Source of the DNA: Cellulomonas sp. SLBN-39
Lineage (GTDB): Bacteria; Actinomycetota; Actinomycetes; Actinomycetales; Cellulomonadaceae
Assembly: GCF_006715865.1 (NCBI RefSeq)
Contig: NZ_VFOA01000001.1
Span: 1,922,001 to 1,986,000 of the forward strand
Reading direction: 5' to 3'
Length of the DNA: 64,000 nt
Positions 17,001 to 26,909 of this stretch are shown piece after piece. The position numbers and the translations under genes are program-made. The notes beneath the pieces are model-generated. The model made no database searches. It saw nothing but the letters and a program-made list of their open reading frames with translations, and was not told the DNA's origin. The first letter of the stretch is position 1; each line of letters begins with the position of its first letter.

Positions 17001-17998
17001 CAGGCCACCTCCTCCTCGGACGACGGTGCGGCGAGCGGCTCGAGACCCGCGGCCCGCAGCCGGGCGACGACCTCCTCGACGCGGTCCCGCGGGGCGTCGA
17101 CGATCAGCCGGCCCACCCGCTCGCCGGCCAGCGGCTCGACCGTCGCCGACGTGACCTCGACGTCGTCGCCGAGGCTCGCGACGGCCGCGAACGCGGCGCT
17201 GGTCGCCACGGCCCTCGTCGAGTACACGGCCTCGACGAGGGCCCGGCGCGCACCGGGCGGCAGGTCCGGCACCGGCACGAGCGCCCGCGACAGCGGCGAC
17301 CCGACCTGCGTGACGACGTCGGCCAGCGCACCGGACTGCACGACCCGCCCGTGCTGCAGCAGCGTCACGGCGTCGCACACCTCACGGACGACCGCGGGCT
17401 CGTGCGTGATGATGACGACCGTGATCCCGAGCCGGTCGCGCAGGTCGCGCACCAGCCCGAGGACCTCCCGGGTGGTCTCGCCGTCGAGCGCGGACGTGGG
17501 CTCGTCGCAGAGCAGCACCGACGGCTCCGTGGCCAGCGCGCGGGCGATGCCGACGCGCTGCTTCTGCCCGCCGGACAGCTGGGCCGGGTGGGCGCCGGCC
17601 CGGTCGCCCAGCCCCACGACGTCGAGCAGCTCCGCCACGCGCGCCGCCCGCTGCCGGCGCGGGACCCCGGCGACCTCCAGCGGGTAGGCGACGTTCGCGG
17701 CGATCGTGCGGGAGTCGAGCAGGTTGACGTGCTGGAACACCATGCCCGTGCGGCGGCGGGCCGCCCGCAGGCGGGCCTCGGGCAGCGCGGAGATCGTCAC
17801 CCCGTCGACGGTCACGGTGCCGGACGTCGGGCGCTCGAGGCCGGTGAGGCAGCGGATCAGCGTGGACTTGCCGGCGCCGGAGCGCCCGACGACGCCGTGC
17901 ACGGTGCCGCGCTCGACGGTCAGGTCGATGCCGTCGAGCGCGACGACGTCGCCGTCGGGGGACGGGTAGACCTTGCGGAGGGCGGACAGCTCGATCAA
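17000..17998 (-). CDS. metN: Methionine ABC transporter ATP-binding protein
   Basis: Cytoplasmic ATPase (332 residues) that powers methionine uptake. The Walker A motif GRSGAGKST (~residues 38-46), Q-loop VFQHVNLL, ABC signature LSGGQKQR, Walker B VLLCDEPTSALD and switch His ITHEP are all intact. The C-terminal ~75 residues (SLGDDVEVTSATVEPLAGER and onward) form a NIL domain, the regulatory methionine-sensing domain of MetN that causes trans-inhibition. The start codon is TTG at 17998, with GAAGGA seven bases upstream. First gene of the operon; a strong hairpin lies about 250 bases upstream. Confidence 0.95.
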   Translation of the reverse strand: MIELSALRKVYPSPDGDVVALDGIDLTVERGTVHGVVGRSGAGKSTLIRCLTGLERPTSGTVTVDGVTISALPEARLRAARRRTGMVFQHVNLLDSRTIAANVAYPLEVAGVPRRQRAARVAELLDVVGLGDRAGAHPAQLSGGQKQRVGIARALATEPSVLLCDEPTSALDGETTREVLGLVRDLRDRLGITVVIITHEPAVVREVCDAVTLLQHGRVVQSGALADVVTQVGSPLSRALVPVPDLPPGARRALVEAVYSTRAVATSAAFAAVASLGDDVEVTSATVEPLAGERVGRLIVDAPRDRVEEVVARLRAAGLEPLAAPSSEEEVA

Positions 17999-18361
17999 CG
18001 GGGGTCCTTCGGGGGCGGTGCCGGGCCGCGGACCGCCGGGCGTCCCGGGGCGTCCGTCAGCGGCGAGGGGGTGACCCGGGCACGGGGGCCGAGCGGGTCG
18101 GGGCAGCGCGAGGTGCGCGCGTGGTCGCCGTCAGCGACACATTCGGGCACGACACGAGCACGCGGCGACGGCGTGCGCCGGTCGCGGTGCGTGCGTGTCG
18201 GGGAGTGCCATGCCGTCGATGCAAGCACGGCGGTCGCACCCCGTCGGCACGCGTCTCGCATCACGAGACGCGATCTCAGGACGAAAGCCCCGTGCGACGA
18301 CCGGGGTGCCGGCGCTGCGGGGCACAAACCCGGCACCTGCCGCGGCGGCCGCCCGGGCCCG
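17999..18361 (-). other. metN leader region without a gene
   Basis: A 363-base stretch between the DUF779 gene and metN. It must contain the metN promoter. No S-box or SAM-IV type riboswitch core was recognised. The only strong structure is the perfect hairpin at 18250-18272. Short minus-strand frames lack ribosome binding sites and protein-like composition. Confidence 0.5.
18250..18272. promoter_or_regulatory. Perfect 9-bp inverted repeat between DUF779 and metN
   Basis: Left arm CGCGTCTCG (18250-18258), five-base loop CATCA, right arm CGAGACGCG (18264-18272). It could be an operator for metNIQ or the terminator of the aldehyde dehydrogenase operon. The short loop and lack of a T-run do not decide between these. 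Confidence 0.5.
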
Positions 18362-18754
18362 TCAGAGGACGCCGGCGTCGACCAGCGCGGCGTACTCCTC
18401 GTCGCTCAGCACGCGCGACCGGATGAGGAACCGCACCCCCTCGGGCGCCTCGAGGCTGAACCCCGCCCCGCGGCCCGGCACCACGTCGATCGTCAGGTGC
18501 GTGTGCTTCCAGTAGGCGTACTGCGCGCGCGTCATCCACACCGGCACCGTCACCGGCCCGGCGTCGTCGCCCACCTCCAGGTCGCCCAGGTGCACGTCCG
18601 CGTCACCCGTGATCAGGTCGCCCGCCGGGTAGCACATCGGCGACGAGCCGTCGCAGCACCCGCCCGACTGGTGGAACATCAGCTCCCCGTGCTGCGCGTG
18701 CAGGCGCCGCAGCACCTGCGCCGCCCCCTCGGTCACCCCGACCCGCTCGACCAC
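18362..18754 (-). CDS. DUF779 protein, aldehyde dehydrogenase companion
   Basis: A 130-residue cytoplasmic protein of the DUF779 family. The motif HQSGGCCDGSSPMCYPAG (~residues 28-45) has three cysteines and is the family hallmark, suggesting metal or thiol chemistry. The C-terminal half WKHTHLTIDVVPGRGAGFSL is also typical. Family members are almost always encoded beside ExaC-type aldehyde dehydrogenases, as here, although their function is not known to me. The GTG start at 18754 is preceded by GGAGGTGGG. It is separated from exaC by a very large inverted repeat that may reduce read-through. Confidence 0.85.
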   Translation of the reverse strand: MVERVGVTEGAAQVLRRLHAQHGELMFHQSGGCCDGSSPMCYPAGDLITGDADVHLGDLEVGDDAGPVTVPVWMTRAQYAYWKHTHLTIDVVPGRGAGFSLEAPEGVRFLIRSRVLSDEEYAALVDAGVL

Positions 18755-18826
18755 GACCCACCTCCACCTCGTCGCCCCACCCCTGCCGCCCCCGCCGCCA
18801 CCCCCGCGCCCCGCCCTCCACGTCGG

Positions 18827-18894
18827 CCCGGCGAACGGGCCTGGCTCACGGTGCAGCGCACCGGAGCGTGAGCCAGGACCCGTTCGACGCCGGG
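18827..18894 (-). terminator. Very long inverted repeat between exaC and DUF779
   Basis: From outside in, the pairs are CCCGGC/GCCGGG (three-base bulge), GAACGGG/CCCGTTC, a one-base bulge A, and CCTGGCTCACG/CGTGAGCCAGG. The 16-base loop itself contains GTGC-AGC-GCAC. That is 24 paired positions in 68 bases, starting 36 bases after the exaC stop on the minus strand. It is probably a partial terminator or an mRNA-stabilising hairpin that sets different levels of exaC and DUF779. Confidence 0.7.
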
Positions 18895-18929
18895 GAGCGG
18901 TGGGGGAGGGGCCGGGAGTCGCGTGCGGG

Positions 18930-20453
<1,524 letters not shown>

Positions 20454-20609
20454 CAGACGCCCTCCGTCCGGTGCGCGGGCGTCGACGACGACGCCCGGAC
20501 GCGGCGCCGTTGCCGCGTCCCCGACGACGCTACGGGCGGGGGCGTTGCACGGGTGCTGCATCGTCGGCGCTGCCGCGGCGGACCGCCCGACGGCGGGCGG
20601 TGGGCGTCG

Positions 20610-21833
20610 TCAGCGCGGGACGGCGAGGGCCGCGTCGAGGCGGCGCACGTGCGTCACGGCGCGCAGGTGAAGCGCCGACGCCGGGGCGCTCGCCCCCGCC
20701 AGCGCCCGCCAGGCCCCGTGGTCGTCCGCGCCCTCGGCGGACGCCGTCCACCGCACGATCAGCCGGGGGTCGCCGCTCGCCAGGACCGCGGACCGGACCT
20801 CGGCCGACACGGCGTCGCGCACCTCGCCGACGCCCGGCGACGCGGACCGCGGCAGCACGCGACCGCCGTACGAGGCCAGGGCCTGGGACACGTCGCCGAG
20901 CGCGAGCGCGTCCCGCACGGCGTCGACGTCCGTGCGCACCGCGCGCGTCAGCCGGTACGGGCGTGACGCGCTGACCAGCGGCCCCACCAGGCGCCGCAGC
21001 CGCGACACCTCCGCACGGACGGTCGCCCCCGACAGCTCGGTCTCGCTGAGCAGCACCGCCATCTCGTCGGCGCCCAGCCCGGCCGGGTGCGCCGCCAGCA
21101 GCAGGAGGATCTCCGCGTGCCGGCCCGACAACCGGTGCGCGGTGCCGTCCAGGACGAGCGTGCCGCCCTGGCTGCCCAGCACCCGCAGCGTCGGGTGCGC
21201 CGGACCGTCCGCGGGGGCGGCGGTGGAGCCGAGCGTCGCCTCGACCGCCGCGACCGTCGCCCGCACCAGCTGCATCGCCAGCCCGGTGGCCACGGGCGGG
21301 CCGCCGGTGATGTCGAGCACCCCGAGCACCCGGCCCGTCGCGTCGTGCACCGGTGCCGCCGCGCAGTTCCACGGCTGCACCGGCCGCACCCAGTGCTCCG
21401 AGCCGATCACCTGGACCTCGCGGTTGGTCGCCAGGGCCGTGCCCGGGGCGTTCGTGCCCGCGCAGTCCTCGCTCCACACCGCGCCCTCGACGAAGCCCAC
21501 GCTGCCGACGGCGCGCAGCACGGACCGGTTGCCCTCGACCCACAGCAGCCGCCCGTCCGCGTCGGTCAGCGCCGCCACCCACTGCGGGTCCACGTCGAGC
21601 AGCAGCCGCCGCACCACGGGCAGGGCCGGGGCCAGCGGCGACCGCCGCCGCAGGTCGGCCAGGTCGGTGTCGGACAGCTCGGTGCGCGGCGTCGGCAGCT
21701 CCGGGTCCACACCGATGCGCCGGCTGCGCCGCCACGAGTCCGCGACCAGCCGCCGCACGCGGGACAGCCCGTGGCCGGTGGTCACGAACGCGTCGTGGGC
21801 AGCCGTGACGTCCGACGTCGTCAGCACGCGCAC
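20610..21833 (-). CDS. GAF-domain transcriptional regulator of aldehyde dehydrogenase
   Basis: A 407-residue regulator of the AcoR-like type found next to exaC/DUF779 in actinobacteria. The N-terminus has the helix SRVRRLVADSWRRSRRIGVD. A GAF sensor covers ~80-220, with DADGRLLWVEGNRSVLRAVG, then SEDCAGTNAPGTALA and GRVLGVLDITGGPPV. The C-terminal half carries a winged-helix-like DNA-binding segment (HRLSGRHAEILLLLAAHPAG, TVRAEVSRLRRLVG). It lacks the sigma-54 AAA+ domain of AcoR, so it should act on ordinary promoters. The GTG at 21833 is preceded by GGAG; GTG 21827 is an alternative. Likely activates exaC 156 bases downstream in response to an aldehyde or alcohol. Confidence 0.8.
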   Translation of the reverse strand: MRVLTTSDVTAAHDAFVTTGHGLSRVRRLVADSWRRSRRIGVDPELPTPRTELSDTDLADLRRRSPLAPALPVVRRLLLDVDPQWVAALTDADGRLLWVEGNRSVLRAVGSVGFVEGAVWSEDCAGTNAPGTALATNREVQVIGSEHWVRPVQPWNCAAAPVHDATGRVLGVLDITGGPPVATGLAMQLVRATVAAVEATLGSTAAPADGPAHPTLRVLGSQGGTLVLDGTAHRLSGRHAEILLLLAAHPAGLGADEMAVLLSETELSGATVRAEVSRLRRLVGPLVSASRPYRLTRAVRTDVDAVRDALALGDVSQALASYGGRVLPRSASPGVGEVRDAVSAEVRSAVLASGDPRLIVRWTASAEGADDHGAWRALAGASAPASALHLRAVTHVRRLDAALAVPR

Positions 21834-22039
21834 CCACCCGCTCTCCGGACACGGCGCGGGCCACGACGGCGACGCTGCCGGTCGCCGTCGAGTGTAGGGA
21901 CCAACGTCCCCCGGCGGCAGGGTGGAATCCCGCGCCCCGACCGTCCGGGTGCGGCGGCGGCGCAAGCCTGCCGGCCGCTGCGACACAGACAGGTCAGGGC
22001 GGGCGGCGCCAGGGCCGCCCGCGACGAGAGGGGCACCTC

Positions 22040-22543
22040 GTGCGACCACGCAGGATCGCGGCTCTCGCGGTGGCGGCCGTCGCCGCAGGGCTGGCGGTCG
22101 CGATCGGCGCGTCCGCTCCCGGTCACCCCGGACGTGCCGACCCGACCTGGGTCGCGCCGGAGGCCGCACCGGGCACGGTCGTGAGCATCGACGTCCGCCG
22201 CGTCCTGGAACCCGACGACCTGCTGCTCCGCGCCGGCGGCGCCCAGATCGAGCAGACGCCCTACGGCGAGGGTGCCGTGCTCGTGCGGACCCTGCGCGAC
22301 CCTGCGGCGGTCGCCGCGCTCGCCGAGGAGCTGCTGGGCGCGGAGCCGCTCGACACCGGCGGCGCGGTGTACGACATGCCCGCGCCCGAGGTCGACGTCC
22401 TCCTGCGCGCCGCGGACGGTGCACCGGTGGCCCGCTTCGGGCACTGGCCCGACGGGCGGATCACCGGTGTCGACGGGGTGAACAGCTCCTGGGTCGACGA
22501 GGGAGGGACCCTCCTGGCCACCGACGTCGCCCTCCCGTCCTGA
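22040..22543 (+). CDS. Exported protein of unknown function
   Basis: A 167-residue protein with a signal peptide or membrane anchor at residues 5-25 (IAALAVAAVAAGLAVAIGAS). The outer part has the pattern GTVVSIDVRRVLEPDDLLLR and AVLVRTLRDPAAVAALAEEL, which looks like a small alpha/beta domain. I do not recognise the family. It stands alone, divergent from the aldehyde regulator, and is followed by a short bidirectional terminator. Confidence 0.65.
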   Translation: MRPRRIAALAVAAVAAGLAVAIGASAPGHPGRADPTWVAPEAAPGTVVSIDVRRVLEPDDLLLRAGGAQIEQTPYGEGAVLVRTLRDPAAVAALAEELLGAEPLDTGGAVYDMPAPEVDVLLRAADGAPVARFGHWPDGRITGVDGVNSSWVDEGGTLLATDVALPS

Positions 22544-22561
22544 CCCCGCTGCACGTCCTCA

Positions 22562-22579
22562 CCGGCGACCCGTCGCCGG
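22562..22579. terminator. Bidirectional terminator
   Basis: CCGGCGAC and GTCGCCGG form a perfect 8-bp inverted repeat with two central bases, between the convergent genes ending at 22543 and 22588. Confidence 0.55.
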
Positions 22580-22587
22580 GCCCCCGG

Positions 22588-23541
22588 TCAGGCGCCAGGC
22601 TGCACGGGGCCCGCGACGACGTTCTCCAGCGGTGTCCCGGCGACGAGCGCGGTGAGCTGGCGGCGCACCAGCTCGGTGACGCGGACCTCGGTCAGCGGGG
22701 TGTCCCCGCCGACGTGCGGGGTGATCAGCAGGTTCGGGGCCCGCCACAGCGGGTGCTCGGGCGGCAGCGGCTCGGGGTCCGTCACGTCGAGCGCCGCGCG
22801 CAGCCGGCCGGAACCCAGCTCCGCGAGCAGGGCCGCGGTGTCGACGACCCTGCCGCGCGCGACGTTGACGAGCAGCGCACCGTCGGGCATGGCCCCGAGG
22901 AACGCGGCGTCCACCAGGCCCTCCGAGAGGTCGGTCAGCGGGATCACGACGACCACGACGTCCGCGTGCGGCAGCAGCGAGGGCAGCTCGTCGACGCCGT
23001 GCACGTGGCCGTCGGGGGTGTCGCGGGAGGTTCGGCCGACCAGCGTCACGGTCGTCCGGAACGCCAGCAGCCGCGACCGGATCTCCGTGCCGATCGACCC
23101 GGCGCCCACCACCAGGACCCGCTTGCCGGCGAGCGACGGGCGCTTGACCAGACCCGGCTCCCAGTACTGCACCGCCATGCGGCGGGCGAACACGTCGATC
23201 CCGCGCAGCTGGGCCAGCACCAGGCCCACGGCCAGCTCGGCGGTCTCGTCGGAGTGCACCCCACGGCCGTTGGCGACCGTCACGTGCGCGGGCAGCACGC
23301 CGCGCACGTGCTCGTACCCGGCGGTCGAGAGCTGCACGAACCGCACGCGCGGGGCCCGGGCGATCCGCTCGAACGGCTCGGGCACCACCCAGTCCGGCGC
23401 CAGCACCGCGTCGACCTCGTCGAGGGGCACGTCCGCCGGCTCGTCGTCGACGAGCTGGTCCCACAGGCCTACGCGCACGCCCGCGGGCGGCTCGCCGAGC
23501 ATGTCGCGCAGCTCCGCGGTCGGGAAGGTCCAGGTCAGCAC
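22588..23541 (-). CDS. D-isomer-specific 2-hydroxyacid dehydrogenase
   Basis: A 317-residue NAD(P)-dependent 2-hydroxyacid dehydrogenase that reduces a 2-oxoacid to the D-hydroxyacid. The Rossmann motif is VLVVGAGSIGTEI, the catalytic Arg lies in LLVNVARGRVVDT, the Glu in DVTDPEPLPPEHPLW and the His in LITPHVGGDTP. All three catalytic residues are present. The substrate cannot be told from sequence. The GTG start (23541) overlaps the end of the aminotransferase by seven bases, so the two are one transcription unit. A plausible route is that the aminotransferase makes a keto compound which this enzyme reduces. Confidence 0.9.
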   Translation of the reverse strand: MLTWTFPTAELRDMLGEPPAGVRVGLWDQLVDDEPADVPLDEVDAVLAPDWVVPEPFERIARAPRVRFVQLSTAGYEHVRGVLPAHVTVANGRGVHSDETAELAVGLVLAQLRGIDVFARRMAVQYWEPGLVKRPSLAGKRVLVVGAGSIGTEIRSRLLAFRTTVTLVGRTSRDTPDGHVHGVDELPSLLPHADVVVVVIPLTDLSEGLVDAAFLGAMPDGALLVNVARGRVVDTAALLAELGSGRLRAALDVTDPEPLPPEHPLWRAPNLLITPHVGGDTPLTEVRVTELVRRQLTALVAGTPLENVVAGPVQPGA

Positions 23542-25001
23542 GCGGCGGCACCCTTCTCGAGCGCGGCGCGCAGCACCTGCTCGATCTCGTCGAACACGCC
23601 CTGGTCGCTGATGAGCGGCGGGCACAGCTGGATCACCGACGAGCCCGAGCCGAACACCCGGCAGTGCAGGCCCGCGTCGAGCACGGCCGCGCGGATGACG
23701 TCGGCGACGTGGCGGCCGTCCGCGTCGGCGACGATCGGGCGGCGGGTCGCGCGGTCCGCGACCACCTCGACGGTCCAGAAGTGCCCCACGCCGCGCACGT
23801 CCCCGACGAGCTCGAGGTCGCCCAGCCCGCGCATCGCGTCGCCGAACGCCCCCTCGGTCGCCGCGACGTGCTCGACCAGGCCCAGCTCGTCGAACAGGTC
23901 GAGGTTCGCCAGCGCCGTCGCGGCCGCGACAGGGTGCCCGCCCCACGTGTTGCCGTGCACGAACTGCCCGCCGCCGGCGCGGAACGCCTCGAAGATCCGC
24001 TCCGACGCGATCACCGCCGACAGCACCGCGTACCCGGAGGTCAGGCCCTTCGCGCAGGTGATCATGTCGGGCACCACGTCGAAGCGCTCGCAGCCGAACA
24101 TCGCGCCCGTGCGGCCGAACCCGCAGATCGTCTCGTCGGAGACCAGCAGCACGTCGTGCCGGTCGCAGATCTCCCGGACCCGCTGCAGGTACCCCGGCGG
24201 CGGGAGCAGCGAGCCGCCCGCGTTCTGCACCGGCTCGAGGAAGATCGCCGCGACCGTGTCCGGTCCCTCGGCGAGGATCGTCGCCTCGACCTGGTCGGCG
24301 GCCCACGCGCCGAACGCCACGGGGTCGTCCGCGTGCACGGGCGCCCGGTACAGGTTCGTCGACGGCACCTTGACCGCCCCGGGCACCAGCGGCTCGTACA
24401 TGTGCCGGATGCCCGTCATCCCCGTGATCGACAACGCCCCCAGCGACGTGCCGTGGTACGCGCCGACGCGGGAGAGCACCTTGTACTTGCGCGGCTTGCC
24501 GACCGCCGCGAAGTACGAGCGCGCGAGCTTCCACGCCGCCTCGACGGAGTCGCCGCCGCCGGTGCCGAAGAACACGCGGTCCAGGTCGCCCGGCGCCAGG
24601 TGCGCGAGCCGCTCGGCGAGCTCGACCGCCGGGGCGTTCGCCGCGCCCCACAGCGGGAAGTACGCGAGGTCGCCGGCCCGGTCCACGGCCTTCTGCAGCA
24701 GGTCGCGGCGGCCGTGCCCGACCTGCACGGTGAACAGCGCCGCGAGGCCGTCGAGCCACCGCTTGCCGTCCGCGTCCCACATCTCCACGCCCTCGCCGCG
24801 CACGAACACCGGCAGGTCGCCGCGGGCCGCCTGGTCGGCGGGCGTGAAGTGCGGCCACAGGTGGCGGGCCGCGGCCGACCGCAGCCGGCCGGGGTCGGAC
24901 CAGCCCGCGGGCGCGGTGTCGGGGGTGCTCGGCAGGGCGTCGTCGGGTGCGTGCACGCACGGCAGTGTTCTCCGCGCGTGTTCCGGGGATGTGTCGGGCA
25001 T
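23535..25001 (-). CDS. Class III PLP aminotransferase (omega-transaminase type)
   Basis: Cytoplasmic PLP enzyme of ~488 residues that moves an amino group between an amine or omega-amino acid and a keto acid. Seen: WPHFTPADQAARGDLPVFVR at the N-terminus, the aminotransferase class III motif YHGTSLGALSITGM, metal-like Asp motif LLVSDETICGFGRTGAMFG, and the PLP lysine in MITCAKGLTSGYAVLSAV. HGNTWGGHPVAAATALANL is also typical of putrescine, beta-alanine or diaminobutyrate-type transaminases. The start is uncertain: ATG at 25001 is chosen, but a GTG about 15 codons downstream is possible and no clear binding site decides. Overlaps the hydroxyacid dehydrogenase gene. Confidence 0.9.
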   Translation of the reverse strand: MPDTSPEHARRTLPCVHAPDDALPSTPDTAPAGWSDPGRLRSAAARHLWPHFTPADQAARGDLPVFVRGEGVEMWDADGKRWLDGLAALFTVQVGHGRRDLLQKAVDRAGDLAYFPLWGAANAPAVELAERLAHLAPGDLDRVFFGTGGGDSVEAAWKLARSYFAAVGKPRKYKVLSRVGAYHGTSLGALSITGMTGIRHMYEPLVPGAVKVPSTNLYRAPVHADDPVAFGAWAADQVEATILAEGPDTVAAIFLEPVQNAGGSLLPPPGYLQRVREICDRHDVLLVSDETICGFGRTGAMFGCERFDVVPDMITCAKGLTSGYAVLSAVIASERIFEAFRAGGGQFVHGNTWGGHPVAAATALANLDLFDELGLVEHVAATEGAFGDAMRGLGDLELVGDVRGVGHFWTVEVVADRATRRPIVADADGRHVADVIRAAVLDAGLHCRVFGSGSSVIQLCPPLISDQGVFDEIEQVLRAALEKGAAAC

Positions 25002-25092
25002 GGGTCGGCCCGAGGTCCGGCGGGAGGTCCGGCGTGGCCCGCCGGGTGCCGGCACCTGGGTGCACGGTCACCCCCTGTGCCAGGCTGCCCCC

Positions 25093-25941
25093 ATGGACGA
25101 CGACGTGCTGCCGCCGCACCCGCCCGCGACCGTCGGCACCGTCGTCCACGACCCCCACGTCCTGCCCACGCCGGCGCTGTCCAACCTGCGCGACATCGGC
25201 GGGCGCGCCACCGCCGACGGGGCCCGGGTCCGCCGCGGCGTGGCGTTCCGGTCCGCCGAGCTGCGCTCGCCCGCGGTGGCCGACGACCCGACGGTGGCGT
25301 CGCTCGGCCTGCGCACGGTCGTCGACCTGCGCACGTTCGCCGAGCACGCGGTCGCTCCCGACGTCCTGCCCCCCGGTGCGCAGGGCGTGCACCTCGACGT
25401 CCTCGCCCTCGACCCGCACGCGCCCGCGGCCGACCTCACGCAGGTGCTGGCCGACCCGCGCCTGGCCGAGCAGGTGCTCGCCGACCTCGACCCCGCCGGG
25501 CAGATGGTCCGGACCTACGTCGACCTCGTCGCCGGGGCTCCCGCCCGGCGCGGGTACGCGACGCTGCTGCGCCGGCTCCTCGACCCCGCCGACCGGCCGC
25601 TGCTCTACCACTGCACCGCCGGCAAGGACCGCACGGGGTGGGCCACGACCGTGCTCCTCGTCGTCGCGGGCGTCGACGAGGACGGCGTGCACGAGGAGTA
25701 CCTCGCCGTGAACCCGACCGTGCGGGCCATGTACGCGCCGCTCCTCGACGGCTTCGCGGCCGTCGGCGGCGACCCGGAGCTGCTCGTCCCGCTGCTCGAG
25801 GTCCGCGAGGAGTACCTCGAGGCTGCGCTCGACGCGACCGAGGAGCACTACGGCGGGTTCGACGGCTACCTGCGCCGCGGCCTGGGCCTGCACGACGCCG
25901 AGCTCGCGGAGATCCGGGCCGTCCTGCGCGACGAGGGCTGA
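25093..25941 (+). CDS. Tyrosine/serine protein phosphatase, MptpB-like
   Basis: A 282-residue cysteine phosphatase of the Y-phosphatase3 (PtpB) family. The active-site loop HCTAGKDRTGWA (C-x5-R, around residue 174) is intact, and NLRDIGGR near residue 32 with VAFRSAEL after it is the family N-terminal motif. Family members dephosphorylate phosphotyrosine or phosphoinositides. There is no signal peptide. Start ATG 25093, divergent from the aminotransferase. A 38-base gap precedes the DNA glycosylase, so the two may be co-transcribed. Confidence 0.88.
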   Translation: MDDDVLPPHPPATVGTVVHDPHVLPTPALSNLRDIGGRATADGARVRRGVAFRSAELRSPAVADDPTVASLGLRTVVDLRTFAEHAVAPDVLPPGAQGVHLDVLALDPHAPAADLTQVLADPRLAEQVLADLDPAGQMVRTYVDLVAGAPARRGYATLLRRLLDPADRPLLYHCTAGKDRTGWATTVLLVVAGVDEDGVHEEYLAVNPTVRAMYAPLLDGFAAVGGDPELLVPLLEVREEYLEAALDATEEHYGGFDGYLRRGLGLHDAELAEIRAVLRDEG

Positions 25942-25979
25942 CCGGCCCCGGTGCGCCGCCCCACGTAGGGTGGGCGACC

Positions 25980-26906
25980 GTGCCCGAAGGCCACACCGTC
26001 CACCGCATCGCGCGCCAGCTCGCCCTCGACGTCGTCGGGCGTCCGCTGGCCGTCACGTCCCCGCAGGGGCGGTTCGCCGACGGCGCCGCCCGGCTCGACG
26101 GCCGCACCATGACCGCGGCGACGGCCGTCGGCAAGCAGCTGTTGTGCCCGTTCGACTCCGGCGAGGTGCTGCGCGTGCACCTCGGCCTGTACGGCGCGTG
26201 GGACTTCCACGGCGACGTCAGCCCGCTCGTCGACGGCGACCGGGCGCGCGGCAGCCTCGGCGCGCCCCGCGTGCGCCGTGCCGTGCGGATGGGCGAGGAC
26301 GAGTCGGAGCGCACGGCCCGCGACGGGCTCGCGTGGCCCCCGCCGCCCGTGGGTGCCGTGCGTGTGCGCCTCGCGACCGACGTCTTCGTGGCCGACCTGC
26401 GCGGCCCGTCCGCCTGCGAGGTCCTCACCCCGGACGAGGCCGCCGCCGTGCGGGACCGTCTCGGCCCCGACCCCGTCGACCGGGCTGCCGACCTCGACGC
26501 CGCGGGCCGGGAGGTCGTCGAGCGCGTCACCACCCGGGGCGTGCCGGTGGGGCAGCTGCTCATGGACCAGGCCGTGGTCGCCGGGATCGGCAACATCTAC
26601 CGCGCGGAGCTGCTGTTCCGGGCCCGTCTGGACCCCTGGACCCCCGGCCGTCGCGTGCCCGCCGAGGTGGTGCGCGGGCTGTGGGACGACTGGGCGGGGC
26701 TGCTCGCCGACGGCATCCGTGACGGCGTGATGGTCACGCGCGAGGACCTCGACGCCGACGGGCGGGCCGCGGCCCTGCGCGACCGCGACCTGCGGCACTG
26801 GGTGTACGGGCGGGCCGGTCTGCCGTGCCGGGTCTGCGGCACGCCCGTCGTCGTGGAGGACATGGCGGCCCGCAAGCTGTACCGCTGCCCGACCTGCCAG
26901 GTGTGA
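25980..26906 (+). CDS. Fpg/Nei family DNA glycosylase (endonuclease VIII-like)
   Basis: A 308-residue base-excision repair enzyme that removes oxidised bases and nicks the abasic site. The mature N-terminus PEGHT puts the catalytic Pro2 and Glu3 in place; the PEGHTVHRIAR form is the actinobacterial Nei2 type rather than MutM. A helix-two-turn-helix is visible (GQLLMDQAVVAGIGNIYRAE), and a C-terminal zinc finger has CRVCGTP and YRCPTCQ. The GTG start at 25980 is required to place Pro at position two. Ends three bases from the convergent DUF1684 gene. Confidence 0.92.
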   Translation: MPEGHTVHRIARQLALDVVGRPLAVTSPQGRFADGAARLDGRTMTAATAVGKQLLCPFDSGEVLRVHLGLYGAWDFHGDVSPLVDGDRARGSLGAPRVRRAVRMGEDESERTARDGLAWPPPPVGAVRVRLATDVFVADLRGPSACEVLTPDEAAAVRDRLGPDPVDRAADLDAAGREVVERVTTRGVPVGQLLMDQAVVAGIGNIYRAELLFRARLDPWTPGRRVPAEVVRGLWDDWAGLLADGIRDGVMVTREDLDADGRAAALRDRDLRHWVYGRAGLPCRVCGTPVVVEDMAARKLYRCPTCQV

Positions 26907-26909
26907 GGG

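Noticed and set aside
18131..18325. 64-codon minus-strand frame in the metN leader
   Set aside because: Arg/Ala-rich composition, no start signal, and it runs through the hairpin.
17999..18361. SAM riboswitch before metN
   Set aside because: The S-box and SAM-IV cores are not recognisable on the minus strand; only a simple hairpin is present.
22588..25893. A single minus-strand frame of 1101 codons
   Set aside because: Only its last ~317 codons are protein-like (the hydroxyacid dehydrogenase). The rest reads antisense or out of frame to the aminotransferase and phosphatase genes.
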